Of a stretch of DNA of 64,000 nucleotides, positions 22,992 to 36,253 are shown piece after piece. The stretch comes from Cymodocea nodosa (taxonomy: Eukaryota > Streptophyta > Magnoliopsida > Alismatales > Cymodoceaceae), in assembly GCA_036874045.1 (NCBI GenBank), contig CM072342.1, positions 4,548,501 through 4,612,500 of the forward strand, written 5' to 3'. How positions within the stretch are numbered: the first letter of the stretch is position 1; each line of letters begins with the position of its first letter. Made by a program: the position numbers and the translations under genes. The notes below the pieces were generated by a model. The model did no database searches, had not been told where the DNA came from, and worked only from the letters and a program-made list of their open reading frames with translations.

Positions 22992-25089
22992 TGTTTAGGT
23001 TTTCCCAGCACTACACTAGAAAAACTTGGATTTGGTACTTCTGTTTTTACTTAGTTAATTTATCTTTATGCCTATTCTTTCTTTTAGAAGTAAACAAACA
23101 ACCTTTAATACAATTTAGATATTAATTCCAATTTGTACCTTAACTGCAAGTGCACAGTGTCTATTGTATCAGTGTGCAAGTACAGGTCGATCCCATAGGG
23201 AATTGCTGACGAATTTAAGAAATGTTTGATTGTGAACAATTCAATTTTATATTCAATAAGCACTCCGTTGAGTTATAGTTAGCTCAATGGACTAAGTTCG
23301 TTGAGTTATGGCTAACTCAATGGACTATCCTCGTGGACTTAAGTTAACTCCACGAGCCTGTCTCTTCTTTATAATACTACTATTTACAAAGGAATTCAGC
23401 CAACCATTGGGTGATTCCACATATTGTAAATAACATCAATTAAGCTTTTTAATGCTAGTTAACATTGGATTTATCATTAAGCAATACTAACATTCAGATG
23501 ATTCAAACAGTAACCATTAAAATCTTTAAGTTTTTTGTACGAACCAATTTCAGTAAACTGTAAAATTAAAACTAACATAAAACAATCACAAAACTGATAC
23601 AGATAACATTAATCACGATACAACACTCAAATACAACATACAAACAAAGATAAATTGTTTTTGGTATTTTTGTTTTGATGTGAACATGGAAATGGGCGAA
23701 AGGTGAAATGTAAAGTAATCTCACTTGACAGTAAATACTTCCGACACTACTTGCAACACGATTACACCACTGAAAATTAAACCACTTACAATTCTATCTC
23801 CTCTCCCTATAGAATCGCGAGTCCAGAATTGCAAGATGATTTCCTCTTCAGTATACAAGCATCAACCCGAAGCCAAGGCTAAAAACTTTACGATCTCCTG
23901 AAATATGAGTCGGCGCTTGGTGAAAGTAGCTTCCCTTCCCACGACGCGATCACTCCTCACAGTGGTTGTCAGGCACTGTGTTTGGCTCGGAATCGACCCG
24001 ACAGCAGGCAAGTATCCTCACAGACCTCCGATGATTGGTGATTATGATGGTGATAACGATGGTTGGTGTGATACTTCAGAGAATCGCTGATACTGTCTAT
24101 AGAAAGCTCGGTGCTCTTCCTCTGTATACACTGGTCGTCCATCGATCACACTTTCTTCTTTTTTTCTTTTATATTTCTTCAGTAGTAACTGCTTCTGCTT
24201 GAATGATCTGTTGGATTTCCTTCCTTCAGATCAACGGCGATGATTTTTTTCTCCCTACGCAATTGAATTCCTACGTGATACGTGCAAACGTGGTTTTTCC
24301 TTCCAATTGTCTGTTCTTACAACCGCTACAGTGGCATTTTGGAAAATAACTATAAAATACATGCAATAAAGAAATAAGTCGCTAACCTAACACGTTACTT
24401 TAGTGTATATTCATGTAACTCAACGCGTACAGTTATGCTAACTTAACGAGTTATAACTTAAGTAAATCTACTAGATCTCGACACGTGTCAGCAGCAGTTT
24501 AAACATAAAATAACATTTCGGAGAGTTACAGGTCTAACTATCCGATGCTCAGATGCATTTTCGGATAGTTACAGCTAACTCACCGAAAGTTCACTTAAGT
24601 CACTTACCTAGAACATGACACGTGTCATCAGCTATTTTATAAATAACAAGAGATTTCGGAGAGTTACAGGGATAACTATCTGATGCCCAGTTGCAATTTC
24701 GGATAGTTACAGATAACTCACCAAAAGTTCACTTAAGACATTCATTCTCGTTTCGACACGTGTACATCTGGAAATAATAAAATATTCTCTCTAAACATAA
24801 CTGTTCAGCAATTTAAACATAACTATCTGATACATATTTGGTTTGTTAAACATAACTGTCTGAAATATCAGAAAATTCGAATACTTAAGAATTTCATAGC
24901 CTGCAACTTAACGACAGTTCATAAATGTACTAAATTAACATTAATTCCCCAAAATTAAGCAAATTCTTCAATTAAAGCATATAACAGTGCAATTATAACA
25001 TAATGGCTTAATTCTCATATGATAAGCTAAATATTATGCAATTAACCATCATTTAACCGTTAATAATATGCACTTTTTCATTCTAAACA
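22992..25089 (-). repeat. Athila LTR 3 (5' LTR in element orientation)
   Basis: A 2098-bp LTR, TGTTTAGG...CTAAACA, followed by the target duplication ACACA. Compared with LTR 1 it lacks the tandem duplication but has extra copies of a GGATAGTTACAG-AACTCACC segment near 24560-24740. The two terminal LTRs therefore differ in structure as well as by point changes. Confidence 0.85.
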
Positions 25090-27595
25090 ACACATGATGG
25101 AGCTAGATATTTTGTCACATTTATTGATGATTCCTCTAAGAAGATCTAGGCTTATCCCTTGAAGTCCAAGGATTAAGTCCTTGAGACATTCAAGAATTTT
25201 CAAGTGTTAGTTGAAAGGCAAACAAGCAAGAAATTAAAGTGCATTTGAATTGATAATGGAGGGGAATATTGTGGACCCTTTGATGCTTATTGTAGAGAAT
25301 AAGGGATTAAGGTTGAAAGACTATTCCAAAGACACCATAGTTGAATGGAGTTGTTGAAAGATTTAATTGGACTATAGTAGAGAAGATGAGATGCTTGCTT
25401 TCACAAGCAAAGCTACCTAGATACTTTTGAGGTGAGACTCTAATGATCACTATTTATCTCATTAATCTTTCACCATGTTATGTTTTGCAAGGGAATATCC
25501 CAAATAAAGTTTGGTATGATAAAGAAGCCTCCTATGAGCATCTAAAGGTGTTTGGATGCAAGGCATTTGTGCATGTCCCTTAAGATGAAAGAATCAAGCT
25601 TGATATGAAAACATGGTAGTGTGTTTTCCTTGTCTATAGGTAGGATGATTTTGGCTACAAGCTATATTATCCTATAGCTAAAAAGGTAATTAAGAGTCAT
25701 GATGTTGTGTTTGTTGAAAATCAAACAATTGAGGATATTGACAAAGTGTCAGTTGAAGCTACTCAACATTAGAGAGACTTAATTGATGTAAACCAGTTCC
25801 AACTCAATAGGATGTTGTGGTTGTTGAAGATGATGCAGACATCGATGGACAAGAAGCTCCCTAGGCACCAAATGAAGATACAGTAGATCATGATCAAGAA
25901 AAACCATCTATGCAAGAAAAACCACCAAAAAATCCACTCAAAAGACCAACTAAAGATAGGCCCCCGTCTACCAGATATCCTTCAAATGAGTTCGTGGTGC
26001 TACTATCTAATGGGGTAGAACCAAAGTGCTATGCAAATGCAATGGTAGGAAAGAATGTTGAGTGAATGGATACCATGCAAGAGGAGATGAGTTCCTTGCT
26101 TGAGAGTTAAACATATGAGTTGGTGAAGATGCCTAATGGTAAGAAAGCACTCAAGAATAAATGGGTTTATAGAATTAAGGAACAGGAGCACACTCCACAT
26201 CTAACTTATAAAGCAAGACTATTTGTAAAAGGTTTTACACAAAGGAAGGGCATTGATTTCAATGAGATCTTTTCACCTGTGGTAAAGATGACTTCCATTA
26301 AAGCAATCCTTGCTTTGGTAGTCAATTAGGACTTGGAGATAGAGCAAATGGATGTGAAGACTACCTTCCTTCATGGAGACTTGGAGAAGGAAATCTACAT
26401 GGAACAACTAGAGGGATTTGTTGAATAAGGTAAGGAAGACTTGGTGTGCAGGTTAAAGAAAACTCTTTATAGCTTGAAATAAGCCCCATGACAATGGTAT
26501 TTGAAATTTGACTCTGTTATAAGGGAGCATGACTACAAGAAATGTAGCATTGACTATTGTGTTTTTGTTAAATCCTTTTCTCTTGGAAATTTTATCATTT
26601 TGTTGCTCTATGTAGATTATCTTATTATTAGCAAGGACAAGTCAAAGATTGCAGAATTGAAGGAAATATTGCATAGGTCTTTTGCTATGAAAGACTTAGG
26701 ACTTGCTAAGAAGATTCTTAAGATTGAGATTGAAAGAGACAAAAATTCTAAGAAATTGTTTTTGTCACAAGAGAAATACGTTGAAAAGATACTTCAGAAA
26801 TTTGGTATGGATAATGTTGAACCAGTAAGTTCCCTTCTAGTTGCTCAATTTAAATTGAGCAAAAAGCAATCACCCTCCATGGATGAGAAGAGAAAGGAAA
26901 TGAAGAAAATCCCTTATGCCTCTGCTGTTTAGAGCTTGATGTATGTCATGGTATATACCAGACCTGATATTGCTTATGTTGTTAGTATTGTGAGCAGATT
27001 CCTATCGAATCCAGGAGAACGACATTAGGAAGTAGTTCAATAGATTATGAGATACCTTCATGGAACTTCAAGTTTGAAGATATGTTTTGGTGATAGAGAA
27101 CCAACTCTGATTGGTTTTAATGATTCAGATATGGTAGGTGTAGTGGATAGCTTAAAGTCTACATTTGAGTATTTGTTTACTTATGCATGGGGAGTTGCTT
27201 ATTGGCAATCTAGGCTTTGAAAGTGCATGACCTTGTCCATTATAGAGGTAGAATTTATAGTAGCCATTTAATATTATAAAGAGTTACTCTAGTTGAAGAG
27301 ATTACTTCGGGAAATTAGTTTGTTATAAGATGAGTTTGTGTTGTTTGGCGACAGTCAAAATGCAATTCATTTGAGCAAAAACTTATCTTTTCACTCCAAG
27401 TTCAAGCATATATGAATTAGATATCATTAGATTTAGGATGTAATCAACTCCAAAGAAATTGTATTCAAGAAGGTTCACGCCAATGATAATAGAGCATACA
27501 TGCTTACTAAAGTTGTATCTAGAGACAAGCTAAGCATTTGTGCTTAGATTGCAGGTCTTGGAGAATGACCCTAGAAGATGGTTGGAGGGGGAGAT
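25090..27595 (+). pseudogene. Ty1/Copia integrase-RT-RNase H, right fragment
   Basis: The Copia frame resumes after the Athila insertion. It shows integrase (RYFVTFIDDSSKK, DNGGEYCG) and RT (WVYRIKEQE, FVKGFTQRKGIDFNEIFSPV, QMDVKTTFLHGDLEKEIYM). The RT active site reads YVDY instead of YVDD. RNase H follows (YTRPDIAYVVS, VEFIVA). Many in-frame stops are present. A polypurine tract (TTGGAGGGGGAGA, 27582-27594) ends the coding half. Clearly inactive and older than the Athila element that split it. Confidence 0.85.
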
Positions 27596-27833
27596 TGTTA
27601 GGCCATTCCCCCATCTACTTTCTTTTGTGGCTCATTCTTCCTTATGACTCTCTTATTTTCTGATTATGCAAGGGGCTATATGCAATATTTCCTATCCCAA
27701 TTTGAATGGGATGGTTGTGGAAACCAACGGCAAGAGAAAAAAATGAGAGAGAGAAAAAGGGATATCGAGATTTTTGAGAGTTTTGGTGGTAAGGGTAGTG
27801 GTGAGGGTTCGTTCCTTCGTCTGTTCCACACTT

Positions 27834-27867
<34 letters not shown>

Positions 27868-29140
27868 AGACAAACCTTCTAAAGATCAAAGTGACAGTGG
27901 TGGGAGACGTGCATTCGATGGCTTGCATGGCTACAGTGGGCAGTTATTGTTCACTTGTGGAAAGTAGATCATTATAGACGGCATGCAACCTAGTTAATAG
28001 TCAATGCTTAGTGATCTTCCTCTGTTGTTGACTCACACGGGAAGATAGCTTCAAACTCTTGTTGGTGCTGTCAACAATTGAAGCCATTTGTGATTGCCAT
28101 TAATTGAGATTTGCATTTAAGTAGTTTATTTTTCATATTGTTAGATGATGATGATGATGATGATGCATGTCTTGAGCCTTTTGATTTGAAAAATAGTAAC
28201 TCCTTTAAGATTAGTGCCAATTTAGATTGGATTATGAGGTATCGTGGTTTTTTAACTTCTCACATGGAGGGATTTTTTCTACGATAAATTCTATGTGTTT
28301 TGATTGATTTGTTGTGGTTTACTTAGTTTGATTTTTAGGTTACTTTTTCCATCAGGTGTATCATACAATATCTAGAACGACACGCTTGTGATATTTATTG
28401 TAGAAATATGAAAAGACAGAAGAGTAACCGATAGATCATGTAGGTAAAATAACGAGCATACCCTTCAGCGTTATATTAATGTAACTAGTAATTATATAGT
28501 AGTAGTAATATAATAAGAATATCGATTATAAATAAATCTATATTAATATAACTATTATTATTGAGATAATGTTAATTGTAATATAGCTAATAAACGAATA
28601 AGTGATTAATTCTTATTTATGCCCACATGAATTATCAATCCAAGCGTATTAATTAATTACATAACAAAAATATATGTCAATTATATAATTATTTTTTTAT
28701 TATGTATTATATTAATATTAATTATAATATTACTAATAAATGAATATAGATTAATTACGCTTACTAATAACATATCAATTTATACTTAAAAAAATTTATA
28801 ATAAAGATAATAATTTTAAAAGAACTTGAACAAGCGCCGCTTGAACTGTGTCTCTACAGAAAATCTTTTATTTTTGATCAACATAGAAGCAGATTTTTTG
28901 TGGCGTGGTAGCTCTGCAAGCAGTGTATGTATATATTACACGACCATCAAATCACATAATATATGGATTGGTCGAACCCAGGAAGAACTCCAGACGAAAG
29001 CATCTGAAAAAAACAGAGCCATTGGGAACTAGAACATATTTATTAACTACCAAACTCCTAAAACGAACCATCGTCTATCGGTATCGGTATTAGATATGTA
29101 TATATATATTTATCTGAGAGGTGGAATCGGAGCAAATAAA
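27596..29140. other. Start of the Copia 3' LTR, then gene-free spacer
   Basis: A sequence beginning TGTTAGGCC directly after the purine tract at 27596 should be the Copia 3' LTR. Its end cannot be placed because no 5' copy exists in the window. The stretch includes an AG microsatellite at about 27834-27862 and a GAT repeat near 28146-28167. From about 28370 to 28810 it is AT-rich with no gene. 29058-29140 is the 3' flank of the kinase gene. Confidence 0.5.
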
Positions 29141-31457
29141 TCATGGACCACGAGATGGGTTGAAGCAGAAGCAGGTGTGCATCTGGTCGTCTGGTATCAT
29201 GCCCCCCCCTCTGCTCGTGTCGATGGCCTCCAAAAGCTTCACGACCTCCGACATCTCCGGTCGCTTCTCTGGGTTTGCATCCCAACACTTCCTCATGACG
29301 TTTGCCAGAGAACTTGGGCAGCAGCGGGGAATGTCCGGTCGTAGGTTCTGCAAAAGGCACGGAAAACACCGATCGAGTATAAGTTTGTTTCTTCAGGAGG
29401 AGCAGCAGATTACTGGGCAGATAGATAGAGCTGCCCAAGCAGAAGAACGCCGGTGCTATACCACTAACCTGCCGAACAACCGCAGAGGAGACTTCTGCGA
29501 AGCTGAGGTCTGGGTAAGGCATGTCGCAACAGTATATTTCCCACAAGCATATGCCAAAGCTATACACATCGCATCTTCTGTTGTAAGGTTTTCCCTCAAG
29601 AACCTGCGGAGTTTATTATGATCCAGACTTGAATGAAGCACCCCACTTAATTCGTCATGAATGGAGTAATTTTAAGTAGTGTGGAAGGTTTGATTTTAAG
29701 ATGGATTATTTCACAGTTATGACCTGTACATTCTTCAAAATATACATTAAAGGGAATCTGTCATTGATTGTGAACCAAGTACCTCAGGAGCCATGTACCC
29801 AAGGGTACCAGTTTCTCCAGTCATGTCTTTTGGATTCTGGGCTTCCACACGCGCCACACCAAAGTCAGCTATCTTTAGTGTTCCATCATTGTTGAGTAGC
29901 ATGTTCTCCGTTTTCACATCACGGTGTACTATCTTCTTGGAGTGGAGGTAGCTCAACCTGTGGAAAAAGTAGGCGTGACCATGAGAGTTCCCTTCTGATT
30001 GAAACAAATGGAGCGAGAAGAATGTTGATGAACTCTTACCCCCTTGCAAGACCCAGTGCAAGCTGGATTACGATCTTGAAAGGAATTTTCTTCTTCCTGT
30101 TTCTTATCAAAAATTGTTTGAGTGTGCCCCCAGGGAGATATTCAACAACCACACAACATGCTCTGCTTGGGATCACCTCGTCATTGTTGCCACCCTTCCC
30201 TGGAATCTTGAGTTCTGAAGTTCCCATTGAAGCCCCTACAAACTGCACGACCAAGTATCAAGCATGGGTACACCAACAGGACGAGAGATTCCGGAATAAT
30301 AAAATGAATTCAAAATAAAACCAAAGCATACATCACCTTTGTCACATTCAAATGATCAAGCTTATGCCAAACAACAACCTCCTGCTGAAATGCCGCCCTA
30401 GTGGAGGCTGCCTCAGCATCCGAAACGATGCCATTTTCTCCCCAACTCAAAATCTTCACTGAAACATTGATACTTAGGTTATATGATATGCGTTGAATCA
30501 TCAGTAAATCTTCTTTCAACTTTGCTTACACACACTTTGAAGAGAAGAACAAGTGCAGGCCAAAATTGATATAAATGACAATTGGAAACTACAGGGAAAC
30601 AAAGCCTTAAAATGATATGAGCCATTATGTAAGATAAAAACGGTTATGCTTCTTTCTCAATTTGAACTCTGACAGTGGTCGCAATATCCTTGATAAGTAC
30701 TCAGTCTCTCCATCTTATAAGCCACCCAAAACTGATTTAAAAAATTCCAGGTTCACAATAAAAAATTTCTAGTTCACAGCAGAAGCTGTTCAGTAGAGCA
30801 TATCATGATTTACATATTGTAACTTGGTTTTGTTGTGGATACAGACCATACGAATTGAGTAGTTCCAATTAGTGAAACTTCACTGGATCAAATTTAGATC
30901 TTTCAATGGAGAGCAGACTTCCATTTTTTGAGCAAATAGATTCAAATCATAAAAAAAGAGGGGCCTATACAGTACATGAGTATAACACGATTGAGTTTAA
31001 TCATACGTATCCATGTCTCCTGAATGATCAAGTAAGAGAGGAATTGAAGGAACATAAACCCCACAAACATAGAAGACGATGGATCCTACGGTAGCAGATG
31101 AACAAGGCAGGAATATGTGAAGAATAAGCGAGGTAAGTGGGCACCTGCAACTTGTTGTCCGTCGTAAAGGCCCTTGTAGACGACACCGTAGGTTCCCCTG
31201 GCGATGAGGGTCTTGATCTCCAGCTTAGAGAGGTCAATCTCCCACTCCTGCTTGGGCATACGAACCTCATTCGCCTGCTTCGCCCAGCCCTTGCTGTAGT
31301 GCTTCTCCAGCTGGAGGTCCAGGCTCCTGAGGTCGATCTTGTCGGCTCTGAACATCATGTTATTGTCTCCGTAGTCGCTCGACTTCCGGCGCAGCCCCAG
31401 CTCCATGTCATCTTTAGCCATCGAAGCCCCGGCTTTCAGGTTCATCCCGGAGTCCAT
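29141..31457 (-). CDS. Raf-like protein kinase, CBC1/CBC2-like (MAPKKK group C)
   Basis: Six minus exons: 31457-31145, 30458-30337, 30242-30040, 29957-29783, 29603-29469 and 29347-29141 (384 residues). All junctions are GT-AG and all phases agree. The ATG at 31457 opens MDSGMNLKAG; the same frame is open further upstream but has no ATG that I see. Kinase landmarks are the glycine loop ARGTYGVVYKG (about 87-96), lysine 106 in AVKILSW, HRDVKTEN with Asp226, DFG with Asp244, GTLGYMAPE, and a conserved tail IDTSRGGGMIPDDQ. This pattern matches the Arabidopsis Raf-like kinases CBC1/CBC2, which control stomatal opening in response to blue light and low CO2 (established for that family). Cytosolic location is expected, since there is no signal peptide or membrane segment. 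One small oddity is HLNVTK where relatives have HPNVTK. Confidence 0.93.
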
Positions 31458-32262
31458 GCCGACCCAAGATATGGTGGTCTTTGCCAAAGCAGAAAAACGC
31501 TTTCTCTCTTTCGATCCTTGCTTATCTTGAGGGGTTTCTCGTGGCTAGAGAAGTGCAGCAGCTTCTGCCATCGGCATCTCCACCATACCCTTGCTGATTG
31601 AGCGTCCGAATCGGCCAAACTTGGTCCCTGAAATGGTGTCTGTCTTCTTCGATGAGATTACACCACCCGGAGGAAGCTGTGCCCAAGGGAAAGCTCTAAA
31701 CAAACACCATATATACATATCTATACACTTGCCCAGTTCGAAGAAAAAGGGAAAAAGGCGAGAAAATCCAACCGACTACAGTGAGCAGGAGAATTGGGTA
31801 CCCAAGAAATTAAGCACATGTTCCATCGCGCGAATTCCAACAAATTCGACACAACATCGAATTAACAATTCGTGGAATAGATTCCAGGACGCATGCATGG
31901 ACCATTTACAATCCAACCGATAATCCAGATGATGGGGATGAACAAGAACAATAACAAGACTTGTGAACTCACCGGAGCCGATTCTGCCGGTTGGGACGGT
32001 GAAATAATAACGACCAGAGAAGACGGTGATGGGTGGTGAGAGAGCAAAGGAAAGGAGGAGATATGCCGACCAAACAAAATGGGGAAAGAAGGGGAAGAAG
32101 GAAGACGAAGGAGAAGTGGGAAGATGCGTCATCTGCGACATCAGCATGACGGACATGGAAAGCGACGTCCAGCGGCGATTTGGTAGGCGGTCGAAGGTCA
32201 AACCAGCACACAACCACGAGCTAGGCATGCATGCATCTTATGCTCTCATCTCGCCATCTTGA
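31458..32262 (-). promoter_or_regulatory. Kinase 5' UTR with probable leader intron
   Basis: On minus, a GC-rich leader with a strong donor CCG|GTGAGT (exon end 31973) suggests a 5' UTR intron. The acceptor is not settled; TTCTCTAG|CCACG near 31545 is one choice. Open frames here appear to be leader shadows. No certain TATA box was found. Confidence 0.35.
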
Positions 32263-35200
32263 CGTCTACGTCAGAATTTAAATAAATAATTCCTTGCAGG
32301 TGTTTCAAGGTTTTTTTATTTATTTATTTAAATTAAGATTATCCTGCGGATTTTAAACGTTAATCTTCAAACGTTTCAAATTCACGGATAAAATAATGGT
32401 AAAATAAAATTAAAAAAAATTCAATCATCTTGACACACGATCTTGTGTAAATTTTTTTTATCTTAAGATTAAAGTCCTTACAAAATCATCATTCGTCATT
32501 ATACATATACGAGAAACCAATCTATTTATCTATCTACCTAGAAAAACGTTATGATTGGTACTTATAATAAATTTGGTTATAAATTACAGTATGACATAGA
32601 ACACATAATTTAATAATATCAAGTAATTATAATTCAGGTCAACATTTTATATCATTAAGTGTATATATATCATGCACCACAAGAAAGACACGTAGTTTTA
32701 TTGTTGATGCTTATGACTTTTCTTGATCTATTGTCAAATACGGTGGTGATCGATCTTGTGGCTCTGAACGCAAGACGGATGGGCAGATATCAACCAACCA
32801 GCCCATCATTAGCATTCAATGGCGACAAGCTTCGGACTGCATCTCTTTGTTTATTATCATTATTGTTATTATTAGACCGAGCTTATAATGTTAACACACA
32901 TGAGTGTCTAAACATTTCACATGTGTGAGTAAACTGGCTTTAAACTGGCTTAAATGGACGCGGCCCAGCTGCCTCCTTTTATATAAATTCACCGGTAAGT
33001 CTAATGTTGTATATAATAGAAAATGAGAAAAATGTAAATGTAGATACTCAAAGCTTCTTCCTTTTTTTGTAGTTGTATAAAAATGATGTACTAAGTTTGT
33101 TAGTATGCTATTTTACTCTTTCACTTGTGCCAATATTTTTCTTATGGATTATGCGCTTAATGTCACAAAATGATGTATCAAATTTAAATTCGATATGTTA
33201 TTTTAAAGGGTAGTAAAAGGTAAACCCCAGTGTTAGTGGCAATAGTCTGCATCCACTGAAGACTAAGCTTAGGCCCATGCTTGTAAATGAACCCCAAATT
33301 CAAATTTGTGAAGGCACAAACTTGGAATCCTAAGGCCGATGTGACATTGCATGGTCTCTTGAGTTAGATAGAGACTCCCTTGTCTATTCTTTCATTTTTA
33401 TTTAAAGATGAACAAGAGGTAAAGGAAACATTCCTTCATCTAAGGTATTATTATCAAATTGAAACCATGAGAGATAGGTAAGGCCAAGATACGATTCTGG
33501 AACCAAAAATGGAGCAATCCTTCCTTTGACTAGAAAAACAATGAACGAGTTCTTTACTTATCCCCAGTTTTTCATTTATCCAAGTAAAAAAAAAAAATTG
33601 AATTGCAGAAGAATATCTTTTTCTTGACCAAAATTCTCTATAATTAAAAAAAATAAATAAAATCAATAATCATTCCTCATTGCATAAATACACAACCACA
33701 TTCATCCATACAATAAAAACCACTTTCACAGATCCATCTCACCATCCTCTTTCTCAGACATGGATCCCATTTGAAGAAACAAAATGTTAGAATCGCATTT
33801 ATATAATATTTTAAATAAATATTAACTAATATGAAGTATAAAATGTAAATAGGTAGAATTACAAGTATGTTTCATTCTACAAGCATGTGGTTGGTGTGGA
33901 TGAGGAACTAGTCAAAGTCATTGAATCCATCGATGTGGTCAAGGTCAATGTATCCAAACCAGCCTAGCTAAATACCGTTGGTGGTGTGACATCAAGAACC
34001 ATCGTTTCCAAACCCTACGTCCATCCATTGACTACATGGTTGATAACCTCTATCCTTGCACTTGATGATGTGGTAGCTTGACTTTGAGATCTATAGTGTA
34101 GTTGGGTTTCCTTCCATATATTTTTCCTCTCTAGGAGCTAAAGGTTTTTCTTGTATAGACATTTTTGTAAAATGCTCATACACACTCTCTTAGTGTTAAT
34201 GATAAAGAAAAAAACAATAACAAAAGAGAAGAGAAGAACAGCTACAATTCTTACAGGTAGTTGGACTCCCATGTAATTTTGGTCAAACACATGGTGAGAG
34301 AGTTACTTGTGGTATGATTGAGTTAGAAATTTCACCGACTTGTTTTGTAACTTATTACCATTCAATTAGAATGGTTGGTTGAATTTAGGATTGAAATGGA
34401 GAAGAATTGGTTATGAAAGAAAGATCAATGACATTTTCACTACAATTCTCTCTATACATCATAATTCTAGTAAAAAGGATTAGTTTGAGGGGTGAAACAA
34501 CATCTGCATGGACTAAAATTTTATCAACATATCAAGAACACACGAAGCTTATTTACTACCAAATTTCATGATTTTTCATACAGCGTGGTGGTGGCAGTTT
34601 TCTTAAAATAGAGGCAATTGAGATTGGCAATTCCCTTTACCTCTTGTTATATTGATTTGCCATTGTGTATTGAGATTGAATATTTAATGTATTGTGGTGA
34701 TTCTTCTAGTTGAATCCTAAAGAATGCCTATTATCATTATAGTGAAAGATCTAATGGTAGAGATATTTAAATCATTGTGTTATTATACTTGTGGCTTGCT
34801 ATCATGCTTTTTGATTGAATTTCCACATTATTTCACCATTGGGAAAATTTTTGAAAGATTAGATATTCCAACACATGTATGGGTGACTTTTCCCATGAAA
34901 AGAGATCATTCATTGCCTCCTGAAATGTTAAAAAAGTAAATACTTTAACTCCTCTGGTACATCTTGTAAAGTGAAGCTACTTTAACACTTCTGTGATTAA
35001 TTTCCTACCAGCCTTAGAAAATCTACTGCAACTGTTCTCAGATCAACCCAAACCTACACATCTCTACCAATGCACCTGGATCAGCCCATTATAGTATGAT
35101 ACTTGACATATCTACATTTGGTTCTTCATATCTAAATGCGTTTCTCTCTCTAGAGAACATATGAGAGATCTGTCTGCCCATTAAATTCTTTATGCATCAC

Positions 35201-36253
35201 TACGCACCCATAGAGTAGTCAAACTGAAATCATGACTACAATGTACGATGAAATAAGAATTAATTGTTAAATAAGACCAATTTTGTATATACAAGAGATC
35301 GAATTATGAACAAGAGAATCGGTTGTTGGCGTTTTAGATATAAGTATGGTTGCTCCCTCCCCCAACAACCACATGGTCCTGCTCAAACATTAATGTTAGG
35401 TTAACCAAACTCTAGCTAGTTATAATTAAAATGACAACAAATGGACTTGGTTCATCCATATCATCGTCGACTCCAACAATAGCCTCCTGATCTACGTCAA
35501 AGCTTGCATTGTCAATGATCTATTGGCAGATGTAGGCAAACTGACTCTGGGTAAAGACATCATATATGAAACTAATTGAATAATAAAGTTACTTGGAAGA
35601 TACAAAATTTTAATAATACTTCATAACATATTCGTTATTATACTTATGGGGTGGTGACGTGATGACAAGCAAATGTGATCAAACCAACACATTGAAGCAC
35701 CTCACATGGATATGCGAGTTAGACGTCTTTTGACACCTATCACAACATCTAATAAGTGACAATACAGCTCAAAATTAATTGACAATAAATAGGTATTAGG
35801 TTCCATCTTATATAAGGTAATAGGTTAATTGACTTAACTTGCCATCTGTGTTTCAACCAAACAACATACAATACACAGAGATATTACTACTTGACTATAT
35901 ATTCATAACATGGCAACACTCATTTTGAAACGTTTTTGTCATAATTCCCATAATCTTCAATTCGTAAAGAACAATTAATCTCGTGATACATAAGATAAAT
36001 TCTTTCAACCGTAGTGAAGATGATAAACTAATGGGAGTCACCCTATATGCATGATAGACCACATGAATAATCTCTGTTGTCGCGCGATCTAAAGGATCAA
36101 AATCATCAATTAAGGAAAACATAACATGAACATTGCATTGCTCAATAGAAAATTGCTTTAGTCTCTCAAAAGTAGAAAACACTTTATACATGGATATGTT
36201 GTAGTGACATGAGTTACTTTACCCATCAACTAATTAGAGTGATCAGATTAATG
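32263..36253. other. Gene-free, AT-rich spacer with repeat debris
   Basis: No gene is supported. An open frame at 32659-32928 (+) has leucine-rich stretches but no recognisable domain. A fold-back core recurs at 33174-33206. A short A-rich tail near 34203-34225 after diverged sequence could mark the end of a retroposon. 34500-36250 holds short frames on both strands without family features. Confidence 0.4.

Larger units (their letters stand above)
11653..25089 (-). mobile_element. Athila-type Ty3/gypsy retrotransposon, 13.4 kb, nested in Copia
   Basis: The element starts TGTTTGGG and ends CTAAACA, and is flanked on both sides by ACACA (11648-11652 and 25090-25094), an exact 5-bp target duplication. 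Terminal LTRs are 11653-13611 and 22992-25089. Coding is on minus. Next to the right LTR is an aspartate-tRNA type primer site (TGGCGCCGTTGCCGGGGA on minus), as in the Athila lineage. Internal order on minus is zinc knuckle, protease, RT, RNase H, integrase, a non-coding spacer, then gag, which then abuts the left LTR with no polypurine tract. A further family LTR (13817-15673) is inserted in gag. Many stops make it inactive as it stands. Confidence 0.88.

Noticed and set aside
12582-24090. Similar open frames of about 60 residues in the three LTRs (12582-12779, 14791-15024, 23905-24090)
   Set aside because: They are copies of the same LTR segment, antisense to the element and altered between copies. 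Nothing suggests they are translated.
31137-31601. 154-residue plus frame over kinase exon 1
   Set aside because: Antisense shadow of the GC-rich first exon of the kinase gene.
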